From positions 186,001 to 250,000 of the forward strand of contig NZ_NFIV01000001.1 of NCBI RefSeq assembly GCF_002159555.1: a stretch of 64,000 nucleotides of DNA. Direction: 5' to 3'. Below are positions 33,736 to 42,898 of this stretch, in pieces. The stretch comes from Muribaculum sp. An289. GTDB lineage: Bacteria > Bacteroidota > Bacteroidia > Bacteroidales > UBA932. Position numbers and translations under genes: made by a program. The notes beneath the pieces were generated by a model. The model was not told the origin of the DNA. It saw only the letters and a program-made list of their open reading frames with translations, and did no database searches. The stretch's first letter is position 1, and each line of letters begins with the position of its first letter.

Positions 33736-33926
33736 GTGCAATTAATGGCGCACACACACTTTTTTCGCGTGTATTTTGGGGTAAATACACGAAAATCAGA
33801 CAGTTAATTTAAATTTAATTGCCTTTTTTCATGTCATAAGGGGTGTCTTAACCGCCTAAAATCAGCATTTTTTAGCCTTTTTATGTCATTATCCCCCTAT
33901 CCAAAGGGGTATTTTTTTACAAAAAG

Positions 33927-34017
33927 TGTCCGCCCTAATGTCCGCCCTACGCGCACATTTCGTTTTTTTGTCACACTATTTTGTCCGCCCTAATGTCCGC
34001 CCAAGTGTCCGCCCTAA
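33927..34017 (+). repeat. five copies of TGTCCGCCCTAA with an embedded transposase site
   Basis: Copies start at 33927, 33939, 33982, 33994 and 34006; the second ends CTAC and the fourth CCAA. Copies 1-2 and 3-4 are in tandem, with a transposase-site repeat between the pairs. The array lies in the non-coding phage end and looks like an iteron-type protein-binding cluster. Confidence 0.75.
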
Positions 34018-34340
34018 CTGATTTTCCACAATTTTATGATTTAACAAAAAGGGTGTGAGAAGGGATGCGATATAGGCACAAAAATAAACCGCCATAAATG
34101 GCCAAAATAGCCTTTATAGCGGTTTTCAAGCGCGATTTATGTGCATTTGATAGTTTCTTTGTGCCGATGTTAAATATTCATTGAACAGCGCGTTCAAAAT
34201 CGGGCTAAATGTTAAACGAATGTTATGTTTATGCGCATTTCGTTTTTAACCTCTTTCTGCCTTCAAGGATGTTTAAAGTTCGTTTACTCATGAAGTTATA
34301 CCACTCATCACTTTACTCTAAAAAATCACATTTCGTTTTT
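33951..34340 (-). repeat. transposase-binding repeats at the attL-like end
   Basis: Copies of ACATTTCGTTTTT or GCATTTCGTTTTT at 33951-33967, 34231-34247 and 34325-34340, inverted relative to those at 2669-2731. The wide spacing contrasts with the tight trio at the other end, as Mu attL does with attR. The 640-base stretch from 33710 to 34349 has no convincing gene; besides these it holds a 13-bp-arm hairpin. Confidence 0.75.
34086..34125 (-). terminator. hairpin insulating the phage end from host transcription
   Basis: Arms AAACCGCCATAAA / TTTATAGCGGTTT (one mismatch). On the minus strand the hairpin is followed by a T-rich tract. It could stop transcripts entering from the tonB-like gene. 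Confidence 0.5.
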
Positions 34341-34349
34341 ACCCCCTTA

Positions 34350-34354
34350 CTCGT
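34350..34354. repeat. target-site duplication, right copy (CTCGT)
   Basis: Matches 2656-2660 and directly follows the phage terminus ...CCCCCTTA. Removal of the phage and one copy restores the cstA frame. Confidence 0.85.
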
Positions 34355-34539
34355 TGCCGGCGACGTTCCTGACTTTTGTCTGTGTGAGTTATTTTCTGAT
34401 TGCACCTTATCCGAGCGGAGGCCTGGATTTGAATCCTGTCATAGGCTACGTTGCCGGAACGGTTGCGGCCCTCGCGCTGTTCGTATGGAGGATAGTTTCG
34501 GCAAGAAAGGCTACTGGCTATTGCGCCACGAAACGATAG
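34354..34539 (+). pseudogene. cstA: cstA, 3' part separated by the prophage
   Basis: 61 codons (LPATFLTFVCVSYFLIAP, then a last membrane helix VAALALFVWRI) that form the C-terminus of CstA. They are in frame with the 5' part across the duplication. There is no promoter or good start here, so it is probably silent. The end overlaps the convergent tonB-like gene by 22 bases. Confidence 0.88.
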
Positions 34540-35261
34540 ACGATTTCTCCGGTCTGCTTGGAAGGAGCCGACTCGGAAGCCTTGAAAACAGACCTTTTCG
34601 CCGCCTGTACGGCGTATTTCCACAGGCATTCGTCCGGTTCGGAAACTTCGGCGATTACGTCCGCATCTATTACCCGGCCTGAACGGTTTACCGTAATGAC
34701 GACGGAGACATCCCCGCCCCCGATGCATTTGTAGGCCGGAATTTCCAACGTCACCGCCTTCCTTCCGTCCAGACTGTAGGATACGACGGAAGGGCCTTTA
34801 TAAGATATTTTTTCCTCGCTGTCATCTTTCCTGCTCCTGCCTCCACTCAAATCAACGGCGTCCTCTTCGAATTGCTCTTCGAGTGCGGCATTCCTTGACG
34901 CATCCAATTTTCTTTGCAGTTCCCTTGCCTGATCGTATACGTCATTGGCACCACGGTCGTCGCGCAGCTGTTCTCCCGTACGCGTATCATTGGCATCCAC
35001 TGCTATGTTACGGATATTGGACCGGTTCTGCGACGCCGAGGCACTGGCAATCATTTCATCAAGCTGCGCACTTATGTCCGCCTTGAATTCCTCCTGCCTA
35101 CGCTGTTCTTCAGCTTCTTCCAGACCGGTAAAATCGAGGACGAATGACTGCTCTCCTACTGTAAGTCTGGTGATTTTGCAGGAAAGCAGCACTATGACCG
35201 CCGTAAGATGGATAATTACGGTGAGGTATAGTCCGGCCATGTTTTCTTTCCTGAATCTCAT
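34518..35261 (-). CDS. TonB-like energy transducer
   Basis: 247 aa: N-terminal membrane anchor (about residues 10-28), a charged helical linker of about 120 residues, and a C-terminal TonB-type domain (CIGGGDVSVVITVNRSGRV, then CLWKYAVQAAKRSVF). It passes energy from ExbB/ExbD to outer-membrane receptors. In the pre-phage genome it lay close to the two exbD genes, separated only by cstA. Confidence 0.78.
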   Translation of the reverse strand: MRFRKENMAGLYLTVIIHLTAVIVLLSCKITRLTVGEQSFVLDFTGLEEAEEQRRQEEFKADISAQLDEMIASASASQNRSNIRNIAVDANDTRTGEQLRDDRGANDVYDQARELQRKLDASRNAALEEQFEEDAVDLSGGRSRKDDSEEKISYKGPSVVSYSLDGRKAVTLEIPAYKCIGGGDVSVVITVNRSGRVIDADVIAEVSEPDECLWKYAVQAAKRSVFKASESAPSKQTGEIVYRFVAQ

Positions 35262-35282
35262 CTTTCAAGCAAGACGTCTTTT

Positions 35283-35894
35283 CTATTTTGCAAGCGTTTT
35301 TTCTATCATGGCAGTGAGGACGTCTATTGCCACTTTGTTATGCCCTCCCTGCGGAATGACTATGTCGGCATATCTCTTGCTCGGCTCTATGAACTGCAAG
35401 TACATGGGTTTTACCGTCTTGGTATACCGCTCTATGACCTGTTCGACGGTCTTCCCCCTTTCCTGGATGTCCCGCGTGATTACCCTCATGAGCCTGTCAT
35501 CGTCATCGGCATCGACGAATACCCGTATGTCCATCAGATCACGCAAGGCCTTGCAGGTAAAGATAAGTATACCTTCGATGATTATCACGCTTGCAGGACG
35601 TACCGTTATGGTTTCAGTTTTTGAACGGGAACATGTCAGATACGAATATACCGGCTGCTCGATGCTGTTTCCCCTCTTCAGCTCATCTATCTGCTCTATC
35701 AGCAGGTCGAAATCTATCGATTCCGGATGGTCGAAATTGAGTTTCTGGCGTTCTTCCAAAGCAAGATGGCTCGAATCCTTATAGTAAGAATCCTGAGGAA
35801 TAACGACTACCTGCTCTTTCAGGTTTTCTGTTATGTTTTTTACAACGGTCGTCTTGCCTGAACCCGAGCCGCCGGCTATGCCTATCACGAACAT
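35283..35894 (-). CDS. udk: uridine kinase
   Basis: 203 aa. P-loop GGSGSGKTT (residues 8-16), PQDSYYKD and the FDHPESIDFDLL motif define uridine/cytidine kinase of pyrimidine salvage. It is transcribed with asnS upstream (11-base gap). Confidence 0.95.
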   Translation of the reverse strand: MFVIGIAGGSGSGKTTVVKNITENLKEQVVVIPQDSYYKDSSHLALEERQKLNFDHPESIDFDLLIEQIDELKRGNSIEQPVYSYLTCSRSKTETITVRPASVIIIEGILIFTCKALRDLMDIRVFVDADDDDRLMRVITRDIQERGKTVEQVIERYTKTVKPMYLQFIEPSKRYADIVIPQGGHNKVAIDVLTAMIEKTLAK

Positions 35895-35905
35895 GACGGA
35901 AAATT

Positions 35906-37303
35906 TTAAAAATCAGCGTTTTTAGGTGTTCTCGGGAATGGGATGACATCCCTTATGTTAGCCATTCCGGTGACGAAGAGCAGCAGCCTTTCGAAACCCA
36001 GGCCGAATCCGCTGTGCGGCGCCGAACCGAATCGTCTCGTATCGATGTACCATTGCAGGTTCCTTGTGTCCATTCCCAGCTCGGCAATCCTCCTGTTGAG
36101 CTTGTCCAGATCTTCCTCACGTTGCGAACCTCCTATGATTTCTCCTATTTTCGGGAAAAGCACATCCATGCCCCGCACTGTCTTGCCGTCATCGTTCTGT
36201 TTCATATAGAAGGCCTTTATGTCCTTAGGATAATCGGTAACTATGACAGGCCTCCTGTAGTGCTCCTCGACAAGGTACCTTTCGTGCTCGCTCTGCAAGT
36301 CGACTCCCCACGATACCGGGTATTCGAAATCCCTTCCGGATTTGAGAAGGATGTCGACTCCTTCGGTGTAGGTAATCCTCGCAAACTCAGTGTTTATCAC
36401 GCCCTGTAGCCTGGAAATCAGTTCTTTGTCGAACATGTCGTTCAGGAACCTGAGGTCGTCCATGCAGTTGTCGAGCGCGTATTTTACACAGTACTTGATG
36501 AATTCTTCGGCAAGATCCATGTTGTCCTGGATTTCGTAAAACGCCATTTCAGGCTCGATCATCCAAAATTCGGCAAGATGCCTCGGGGTATTGGAGTTTT
36601 CCGCCCTGAATGTCGGGCCGAAGGTATAAATCTGCCCCAGGGCCATTGCCCCAAGCTCGCCTTCGAGCTGTCCGCTTACCGTAAGGGAAGTCATCCTTCC
36701 GAAGAAATCCTGCGAATAGTCGATGCTTCCATCGGCATTGCGAGGCGGATTGTTCAGATCCAGGGTAGTAACCTGGAACATTGCTCCTGCGCCTTCACAG
36801 TCGGAAGCCGTAATCAGCGGAGTATGAAGGTATACGAATCCTTTGTCATTGAAAAATTTGTGTATGGCGAATGCCATGGCGTGCCTGATTCTGAGGACTG
36901 CTCCGAAAGTGTTGGTCCTCGGCCTCAGGTGCGCTATGCTTCTAAGAAATTCGAGTGTGTGCCCCTTCTTTTGCAGAGGATAGGTATTCGGATCCGCCGT
37001 ACCGTACACGAGGATATCCTTCGCCTGTATCTCCACTGCCTGGCCGCTGCCGACGGACTCCACCAGATCCCCCTGCACCCTCAGGCAGGCTCCGGTAGTG
37101 ATTTTCTTCATCATCTCCTCGTCGAATGCCTTCATATCGCACACGACCTGTATGTTATTGATGGTAGAACCGTCATTCAGAGCTATAAAGTTTATATTCT
37201 TGTTCCCTCTCTTTGTCCTGACCCAGCCTTTTGCCACGACTTCCGCTCCCGGCTGCATCGAAAGCAGCTCCTTGATTTTGGTTCTTTTAATCTCTTTTTC
37301 CAT
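35906..37303 (-). CDS. asnS: asparaginyl-tRNA synthetase
   Basis: 465 aa starting [12 protein letters not shown]-terminal OB-fold anticodon domain, class II motif 2 ([20 protein letters not shown]) and motif 3 ([15 protein letters not shown]). A TAAATTTG -7 box lies at 37336-37329 on the minus strand, 26 bases upstream; the longer ATG is ruled out because it would overlap it closely. Confidence 0.95.
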   Translation of the reverse strand: MEKEIKRTKIKELLSMQPGAEVVAKGWVRTKRGNKNINFIALNDGSTINNIQVVCDMKAFDEEMMKKITTGACLRVQGDLVESVGSGQAVEIQAKDILVYGTADPNTYPLQKKGHTLEFLRSIAHLRPRTNTFGAVLRIRHAMAFAIHKFFNDKGFVYLHTPLITASDCEGAGAMFQVTTLDLNNPPRNADGSIDYSQDFFGRMTSLTVSGQLEGELGAMALGQIYTFGPTFRAENSNTPRHLAEFWMIEPEMAFYEIQDNMDLAEEFIKYCVKYALDNCMDDLRFLNDMFDKELISRLQGVINTEFARITYTEGVDILLKSGRDFEYPVSWGVDLQSEHERYLVEEHYRRPVIVTDYPKDIKAFYMKQNDDGKTVRGMDVLFPKIGEIIGGSQREEDLDKLNRRIAELGMDTRNLQWYIDTRRFGSAPHSGFGLGFERLLLFVTGMANIRDVIPFPRTPKNADF

Positions 37304-37409
37304 CTTATTGATTTTTTTGTTCAAGATGCAAATTTACGAAACTTGCATTGATAAAATGCAGAAGCTGTTTAAAATTTTCTGAGAAAAAAATTTCAAGCAA
37401 CTTCGCAAA

Positions 37410-37616
37410 TTACTGTAAAAATTCACGGCAGATGCGTCCACACATCCGCCGTTTGTCTTTCATTATTCCAAGCAAATCAGCATACTTGGGAGACTTCGTT
37501 TCAAAATAAACGCGCCTGCCTTCAGATTCATAAGTGTACCCATATTCAACTGTTCCGCTGATTGTCCCATCCGTCCAGAACTCAAATACCTGTGCTTGGA
37601 AGATAGTCTGGAGCAC
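37410..37616 (-). pseudogene. possible fragment of a small protein
   Basis: 68 codons from GTG reading VFEFWTDGTISGTVEYGYTY, then RRVYFETKSPKYADLLG. It looks like the end of a small beta-rich protein but has no ATG and no recognisable full-length parent, so it is likely a remnant or a small gene of unknown role. Confidence 0.3.
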
Positions 37617-38000
37617 ACCACCGATAGAACAATCTATTTATATACAGCTGTGTATCAATCGATTAACAATAATATAAAGAAAACACGGTGTGGATTCTGA
37701 GGTATTTAAAACCCGGCGAAATCCACAGCCCTGTCTCACATCGCCGGTATAACGTATTATATATCAATAAATTACACAATAAATTCAATTTTCAAGTGTG
37801 CGCGCAACTGCATCATACCTGCCGCATAACTGCATCATACCTGTCATCGCAACCACATTCCGCCTGCCACCTTGCCACTGCTTGCCGGCATCCGTCACCA
37901 TCCGCTGTCCTGCACTGCCTGGGAGAACCACATTCCGCCTGACACCGCGCACCGGCATCATACCGCCACCGCACACCACTCCACACCTGCCGCTCCGCAC

Positions 38001-38035
38001 CAAAACAAAACAAAACAAAACAAAACAAAACAAAA
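38001..38035 (+). repeat. (CAAAA)7 pentanucleotide repeat
   Basis: Seven exact CAAAA units, TTTTG on the minus strand. Slippage would change spacing of TTTG promoter-like elements, but no gene is clearly downstream within 600 bases. Confidence 0.85.
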
Positions 38036-38231
38036 CCGCTGCACCCGGGATGGCCTCCATGGTACAGCGGCTGTATTTAATTATGGCTTACAAAATTCGT
38101 TGCAAAGATAGTCCGGCCGACGGCCGCCCGCAATAGCAATAAATAGGTAAAATTCCGGTTAAAAGCCAAAAACCGTCACAATATATTACTACTCGGCCCC
38201 ATACGGCCACCCTACCCCTTGCAACAGCAGA

Positions 38232-41200
38232 CTATCTTGCAAGCCTTTTGTAAGACTCAAGCCTTATTTTGGCGTACTCCTCCGTCTTTGCGAAAAGTTC
38301 TTCAGCCTCGGCAGGGAAAGCTTTCATCAGCGAAGCATAACGCACTTCGCCCCTGATGAACGCCTGGAACTTGCTCCAGTCAGGCTCCTTGCTGTCGAGA
38401 GTGAACGGATTTTTGCCCTGTCCGGACAGTTCCGGATTGAATCTGTAAAGATGCCAGTATCCGCACTCGACTGCCGCCTTTTCCTCCGCCTGGCTCTTGC
38501 CCATGCCGGCCTTCAGACCGTGGTTTATACATGGGGAGTACGCTATTATCAGCGACGGGCCGTCGTATGCCTCAGCCTCTTTTATGACGGAGAGGAACTG
38601 TGCTTGATTCGCGCCCATGGCTACCTGCGCCACATATACATAGCCGTAACTCATGGCCATCATTCCGAGGTCTTTCTTGCGGACACGTTTTCCGGCCGAA
38701 GCGAATTTCGCTACTGCGCCGGCAGGAGTCGACTTGGAAGACTGGCCTCCGGTGTTGGAATATACTTCGGTATCAAGGACAAGGATGTTCACATTCTCTC
38801 CAGATGCAAGCACATGGTCGAGTCCGCCGTATCCTATGTCGTATGCCCAACCGTCACCGCCGATAATCCACTGCGAACGGGCCGGGATGAAATGCTCATA
38901 CTCGAGAATCTTACGGCACACATCACAACCGCACTCCCTCATCATCGGCACGAGTCTGTCGGCAATCTTTCGCGTTGCCTTGCGGTCATTCTTATTTTCA
39001 ATCCATTCGGCAAACAGGGCCTTCATCTCTGCCGTACAGCAATCGCATGCAAGGCCTTCCTTCATCAGCCTTTCCACATAATTGCGCACGCAATCGGAAC
39101 CGATTTTCATTCCAAGCCCGAATTCGGCATTGTCCTCGAACAGAGAATTGGCCCAGGCCGGACCATGTCCGTCCGCATTGGTACAATACGGAGAAGAAGG
39201 GAACGAAGCGCTGTATATCGAAGAACAGCCTGTCGCATTCGCCACCATCATGCTTTCCCCGAAGAGCTGCGAAATAGCCTTCACATACGGAGTTTCACCG
39301 CAACCGGCACATGCCCCGGAGAACTCGAAAAGCGGCTGCGCGAACTGGGAAGCCTTGACATTCTGCTCCTTAGGAAGAATATTGTCCTTGTAACCGACTA
39401 CTCCATGCAGATAATCGAATGATTTCTGCTGCTCCGTCTCGGTCTCGAACATGGACATGACAAGGGCTTTTTCCTTGGCAGGGCAGACATCGGCGCAATT
39501 GCCGCAGCCCGTACAATCCATAGGTGAAACCTGCATCGTGAAGAAATAATCTTTCAGCTGAGCCTTTCCAGCCGCCTTTTTCACGGAAGCAGGAGCTTTT
39601 GAAGCCTCCTCAGGAGTCATGACGAACGGACGGATTGCAGCATGAGGGCAGACGTATGCGCACATATTGCACTGGATACAGTTGTCCGGAATCCATGAAG
39701 GGACTTTTACCGCCACTCCCCTCTTTTCGTATGCGGCGGTACCCGAAGGTATGGTACCGTCCACACCGTCACCGGCGAAGGCGCTTACAGGAATCCTGTT
39801 TCCTTCCTGCGCATTGCATACATCGGCTATGTTTTTAACGAAATCCGGAGCGAGCCTGTCCTGGTTAGGATTCACGAATCTGTCGGAAGCTATATTTTTC
39901 CAAGACTCCGGAATTTCCACCTTTACATACTCGGAACCCCTGTCCACGGCGGCATAATTCATCTTGACGACCTGTTCTCCCTTCTTGCCGTAGCTCTTGT
40001 CGATTGCCTGTTTCATGTATTTTACCGCATCCTCATACGGAATGATACCGGTAATCTTGAAAAAGGCCGACTGGAGTATCGTATTCGTACGGCCTCCGAG
40101 ACCTATCTCTGCCGCAATCTGTGTCGCATTAATTATATAAAGCGTTATGTTTTTCCTTGCAATGACTGCCTTTACATTGTCCGGAATCCGTTCAAGCGTA
40201 TCCTCGACAGACCAAAGGCTGTTGAGCAAAAACGTTCCGTTCTGCTTTATCCCGCTCAGCACATCGTATTTTTTCAAATACGAAGGCACGTGGCAGGCTA
40301 CGAAATCAGGGGTCGAAACCAGATACGGGGCCTTGATCGGAGAATCTCCGAAACGGAGGTGCGAACAGGTATAACCTCCAGATTTTTTTGAATCGTAATC
40401 GAAATATCCCTGGCAAAATTTGGATGTATGGTTGCCGATGATTTTAATAGTGTTCTTGTTGGCGCCTACCGTACCGTCGGAACCGAGGCCGTAGAATTTA
40501 CATTCCGCAGTACCCTGCTTGACGATACTGATTTCTTCCTTGAGCGGCAACGACTTGAAGGTCACATCGTCCACTATGCCGACAGTAAAACCGTTTTTCG
40601 GTTCCGCCAATTCAAGATTGTCATAGACAGCGACAATCTGTGCAGGGCTTGTGTCCTTAGAAGACAGTCCGTAACGGCCACCTACGATGAGAGGGGCGTT
40701 TTCCTTCCCTTCGAAAAGCGCCTTGACATCCATGTACAACGGCTCTCCGAGAGCTCCCGGTTCTTTCGAACGGTCGAGAACGGCGATTCTTCTGACAGAT
40801 TTCGGGAGGACCTTGAGAAAATATTTTTCCGAGAACGGACGGTACAACCTGACCGTAACGAGTCCGTATTTCCTGCCCTGGGCATTGAGGTAATCGATTG
40901 TCCCTTTGATTGTCTCGCACACGGAACCCATGGCGATTATAATGTTCTCGGCCTGAGCGTCTCCGTAATATTCGAACGGCCTGTACTCACGTCCGGTTTC
41001 TTCGCTTATTTCTCCCATATAACGGGCCACTATGTCCGGAAGTGCATCGTAGTAAGCATTGGAAGCCTCGCTGGCCTGGAAATACACGTCAGGATTCTGG
41101 GCCGTACCCCTTATCACCGGAGCATCCGGATTGAGGGCACGTGCGCGGAATGCGGCCAGGGATTTTTCGCTCAGCATAGAGCGGAGTGCATCCTCGTCTA

Positions 41201-41762
41201 TGAGTTCTATCTTCTGTATTTCATGCGATGTCCTGAATCCATCGAAAAAATGCACGAAAGGGACACGCGACTTTATGGTTGCAAGATGGGCGACCGCCGC
41301 CATATCGAGAGCCTCCTGCACACTTGCGGAAGCCAGCATCGCAAATCCGGTCTGCCTTACGGCCATCACGTCCTGGTGGTCTCCGAAAATCGAAAGCGCC
41401 TGTTTTGCAAGGCTGCGGGCCGAAACATGGAAGACACATGGCAGAAGTTCGCCAGCTATCTTGTACATATTCGGAATCATCAGCAGGAGTCCCTGCGAAG
41501 CCGTGAAAGTGGTTGTCAGCGTACCGGCCTGCAAAGAACCGTGCACGGCACCTGCCGCACCGGCCTCGCTCTGCATCTCAGTCACCTTTACGACCTCACC
41601 GAAAAGGTTCTTCTTTCCGGCAGCGGCCCACTCGTCCACATATTCGGCCATCGTAGACGAAGGCGTAATAGGATAAATCGCGGCATGCTCGCTGAACAGA
41701 TAAGCTATATGTGCGGCGGCATAGTTGCCGTCGCAGGTAATGAATTTTTTCTCTTTAGCCAT
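38232..41762 (-). CDS. nifJ: pyruvate:ferredoxin (flavodoxin) oxidoreductase, single chain
   Basis: 1176 aa. Order: alpha (pyrimidine-binding) domain at the N-terminus, gamma domain, two ferredoxin-type clusters (CIQCNMCAYVC and CTGCGNCADVC, about residues 690-765), a further cluster motif CAGCGETPY, and the thiamine-diphosphate beta domain (GGDGWAYDIGYGG, SNTGGQSSKSTPAGA). It oxidises pyruvate to acetyl-CoA, reducing ferredoxin in anaerobic metabolism. Start 31 bases after fabD, likely one operon. Confidence 0.96.
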   Translation of the reverse strand: MAKEKKFITCDGNYAAAHIAYLFSEHAAIYPITPSSTMAEYVDEWAAAGKKNLFGEVVKVTEMQSEAGAAGAVHGSLQAGTLTTTFTASQGLLLMIPNMYKIAGELLPCVFHVSARSLAKQALSIFGDHQDVMAVRQTGFAMLASASVQEALDMAAVAHLATIKSRVPFVHFFDGFRTSHEIQKIELIDEDALRSMLSEKSLAAFRARALNPDAPVIRGTAQNPDVYFQASEASNAYYDALPDIVARYMGEISEETGREYRPFEYYGDAQAENIIIAMGSVCETIKGTIDYLNAQGRKYGLVTVRLYRPFSEKYFLKVLPKSVRRIAVLDRSKEPGALGEPLYMDVKALFEGKENAPLIVGGRYGLSSKDTSPAQIVAVYDNLELAEPKNGFTVGIVDDVTFKSLPLKEEISIVKQGTAECKFYGLGSDGTVGANKNTIKIIGNHTSKFCQGYFDYDSKKSGGYTCSHLRFGDSPIKAPYLVSTPDFVACHVPSYLKKYDVLSGIKQNGTFLLNSLWSVEDTLERIPDNVKAVIARKNITLYIINATQIAAEIGLGGRTNTILQSAFFKITGIIPYEDAVKYMKQAIDKSYGKKGEQVVKMNYAAVDRGSEYVKVEIPESWKNIASDRFVNPNQDRLAPDFVKNIADVCNAQEGNRIPVSAFAGDGVDGTIPSGTAAYEKRGVAVKVPSWIPDNCIQCNMCAYVCPHAAIRPFVMTPEEASKAPASVKKAAGKAQLKDYFFTMQVSPMDCTGCGNCADVCPAKEKALVMSMFETETEQQKSFDYLHGVVGYKDNILPKEQNVKASQFAQPLFEFSGACAGCGETPYVKAISQLFGESMMVANATGCSSIYSASFPSSPYCTNADGHGPAWANSLFEDNAEFGLGMKIGSDCVRNYVERLMKEGLACDCCTAEMKALFAEWIENKNDRKATRKIADRLVPMMRECGCDVCRKILEYEHFIPARSQWIIGGDGWAYDIGYGGLDHVLASGENVNILVLDTEVYSNTGGQSSKSTPAGAVAKFASAGKRVRKKDLGMMAMSYGYVYVAQVAMGANQAQFLSVIKEAEAYDGPSLIIAYSPCINHGLKAGMGKSQAEEKAAVECGYWHLYRFNPELSGQGKNPFTLDSKEPDWSKFQAFIRGEVRYASLMKAFPAEAEELFAKTEEYAKIRLESYKRLAR

Positions 41763-41792
41763 AATATGTAAAGTACACGTTATTATAAAAAT

Positions 41793-42701
41793 TTATGCAA
41801 TCGAAATCGCATTTGCACCCGGAATGATTTTCTTTACCAGCCCCTGAAGGACGGTTCCAGGCCCGAGTTCTATAAATTCGTCGGCACCTGCGGCTGCCAT
41901 GTTTTTGACAGTCTGGGTCCATCTTACCGGAGAAGTGAGCTGTGAAAGCAGATTGGCTTTTATGACAGCCGGATCGGTACTCGGCTGTGCGTTCACATTC
42001 TGGTATATCGGGCATACAGGAGACGAAATCGAGGTTTTTTCTATAGCCTGGGCAAGTTCGGCCCTCGCCGGTTCCATTAGCGGGGAATGGAAAGCGCCGC
42101 CTACCGCAAGCATTACCGCCCTTTTCGCTCCGGCAGCCTTCAACTTGTCACAAGCCCTCTGTACGGCCTCAATATCACCGGAAATTACGACCTGCCCGTC
42201 GCAATTGTAATTTGCAGGGACAACGACACCGTCAGTCTCTTCCTTGCATATCTCTTCTATCTTCGAGCTGTCAAGGCCGAGGATGGCCGCCATTGTCGAA
42301 GGTTTGATTTCACAGGCTTTCTGCATGGCCGAAGCACGGATTGCCACCAAACGGAGCCCGTCTTCGAATGAAAGCGCCCCGGCAGCCGTAAGTGCCGAAA
42401 ACTCGCCAAGGGAATGGCCGGCAACCATGTCAGGGCAGAACCCTCCTTCGTACCCGCCTATCACGTCCCCGTCCTTCAGGCAGCTTGCCAGAAGCACCGA
42501 ATGCACAAAGATGGCAGGCTGTGTCACCTTGGTGGCCTTCAGTTCTTCCGCAGTCCCGGAAAACATCACATCGGTAATATTAAAACCCAAAATCTCATTT
42601 GCACGTTCAAACAATTCCTTGGCCTTTGCATTCCCGTCATAAAGGGATTTGCCCATTCCCGTAAACTGGGAACCCTGGCCTGGAAAAACATACGCTCTCA
42701 T
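41793..42701 (-). CDS. fabD: malonyl-CoA:ACP transacylase
   Basis: 302 aa. N-terminal FPGQGSQFTGMG, nucleophile Ser97 in GHSLGE, catalytic His near 207 (GGAFHSPLM). It loads malonyl groups on acyl carrier protein for fatty acid synthesis. A -7 box TATCTTTG lies at 42751-42744 on the minus strand. Confidence 0.95.
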   Translation of the reverse strand: MRAYVFPGQGSQFTGMGKSLYDGNAKAKELFERANEILGFNITDVMFSGTAEELKATKVTQPAIFVHSVLLASCLKDGDVIGGYEGGFCPDMVAGHSLGEFSALTAAGALSFEDGLRLVAIRASAMQKACEIKPSTMAAILGLDSSKIEEICKEETDGVVVPANYNCDGQVVISGDIEAVQRACDKLKAAGAKRAVMLAVGGAFHSPLMEPARAELAQAIEKTSISSPVCPIYQNVNAQPSTDPAVIKANLLSQLTSPVRWTQTVKNMAAAGADEFIELGPGTVLQGLVKKIIPGANAISIA

Positions 42702-42792
42702 AACTTTACGTTGTATTAATTAAGCAATTGATAAAATTTACCGCAAAGATAATACTATTTTATCTTTTTCGTATATTTGCACCTCCAAACCG

Positions 42793-42864
42793 GCTCCCGT
42801 AGTTTAATGGATAGAATTGAAGATTCCGGTTCTTTAGGTTGGGGTTCGATTCCCCACGGGAGTA
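42793..42864 (+). tRNA. tRNA-Arg (anticodon CCG)
   Basis: 72 nt with acceptor GCTCCCG / CGGGAGT, D arm, anticodon stem GAAGA/TCTTT with loop TTCCGGT (anticodon CCG), and T arm TGGGG-TTCGATT-CCCCA. CCA is not encoded. A -7 box TATATTTG sits at 42772-42779. Confidence 0.93.
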
Positions 42865-42898
42865 CTCACAAAGCCGCAAGGCACTTAGAAACTGTTTC

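Larger units (their letters stand above)
2661..34349. mobile_element. complete Mu-like transposable prophage inserted in cstA
   Basis: The element is bounded by CTCGT duplications and by related terminal sequences that each carry AAAAACGAAATGYGA 9 bases inside the end. It contains an S24 repressor, MuA (DDE) and MuB, GemA-like and DUF3164 proteins, terminase, a gp29-type portal, MuF, gpG, gp36/gp37, protease, capsid, contractile sheath and tube, tape measure, gp44-47 baseplate proteins, fibres and a lysis module. The Mu left end (repressor side) faces right in this window. All expected modules are present and appear intact except a methylase with a frame-disrupting poly-G tract. Unlike Mu, head and tail genes are divergent around 18.6-18.77 kb. 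Confidence 0.95.
37304..38231. other. 928-base repeat-rich intergenic region
   Basis: Between nifJ/por and asnS. It holds the asnS -7 box, one possible gene fragment (37410-37616), direct repeats AACTGCATCATACCTG (37806-37821, 37828-37843) and AACCACATTCCGCCTG (37851-37866, 37926-37941), and a CAAAA tandem repeat. Bases 37800-38036 are strongly A/C-rich on the plus strand. Frames through it are low-complexity and not convincing. Confidence 0.6.

Noticed and set aside
33801-34080. Possible CRISPR or origin in the phage end
   Set aside because: Repeats are short, few and without regular spacers; they are better described as protein-binding repeats.
37785-38136. Small genes across the (CAAAA)7 repeat on either strand
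   Set aside because: Low-complexity translations (repeated KTKQN or VLFCF) with no start signals.
40428-41771. 447-codon plus-strand frame opposite nifJ
   Set aside because: Antisense of a well-conserved enzyme.
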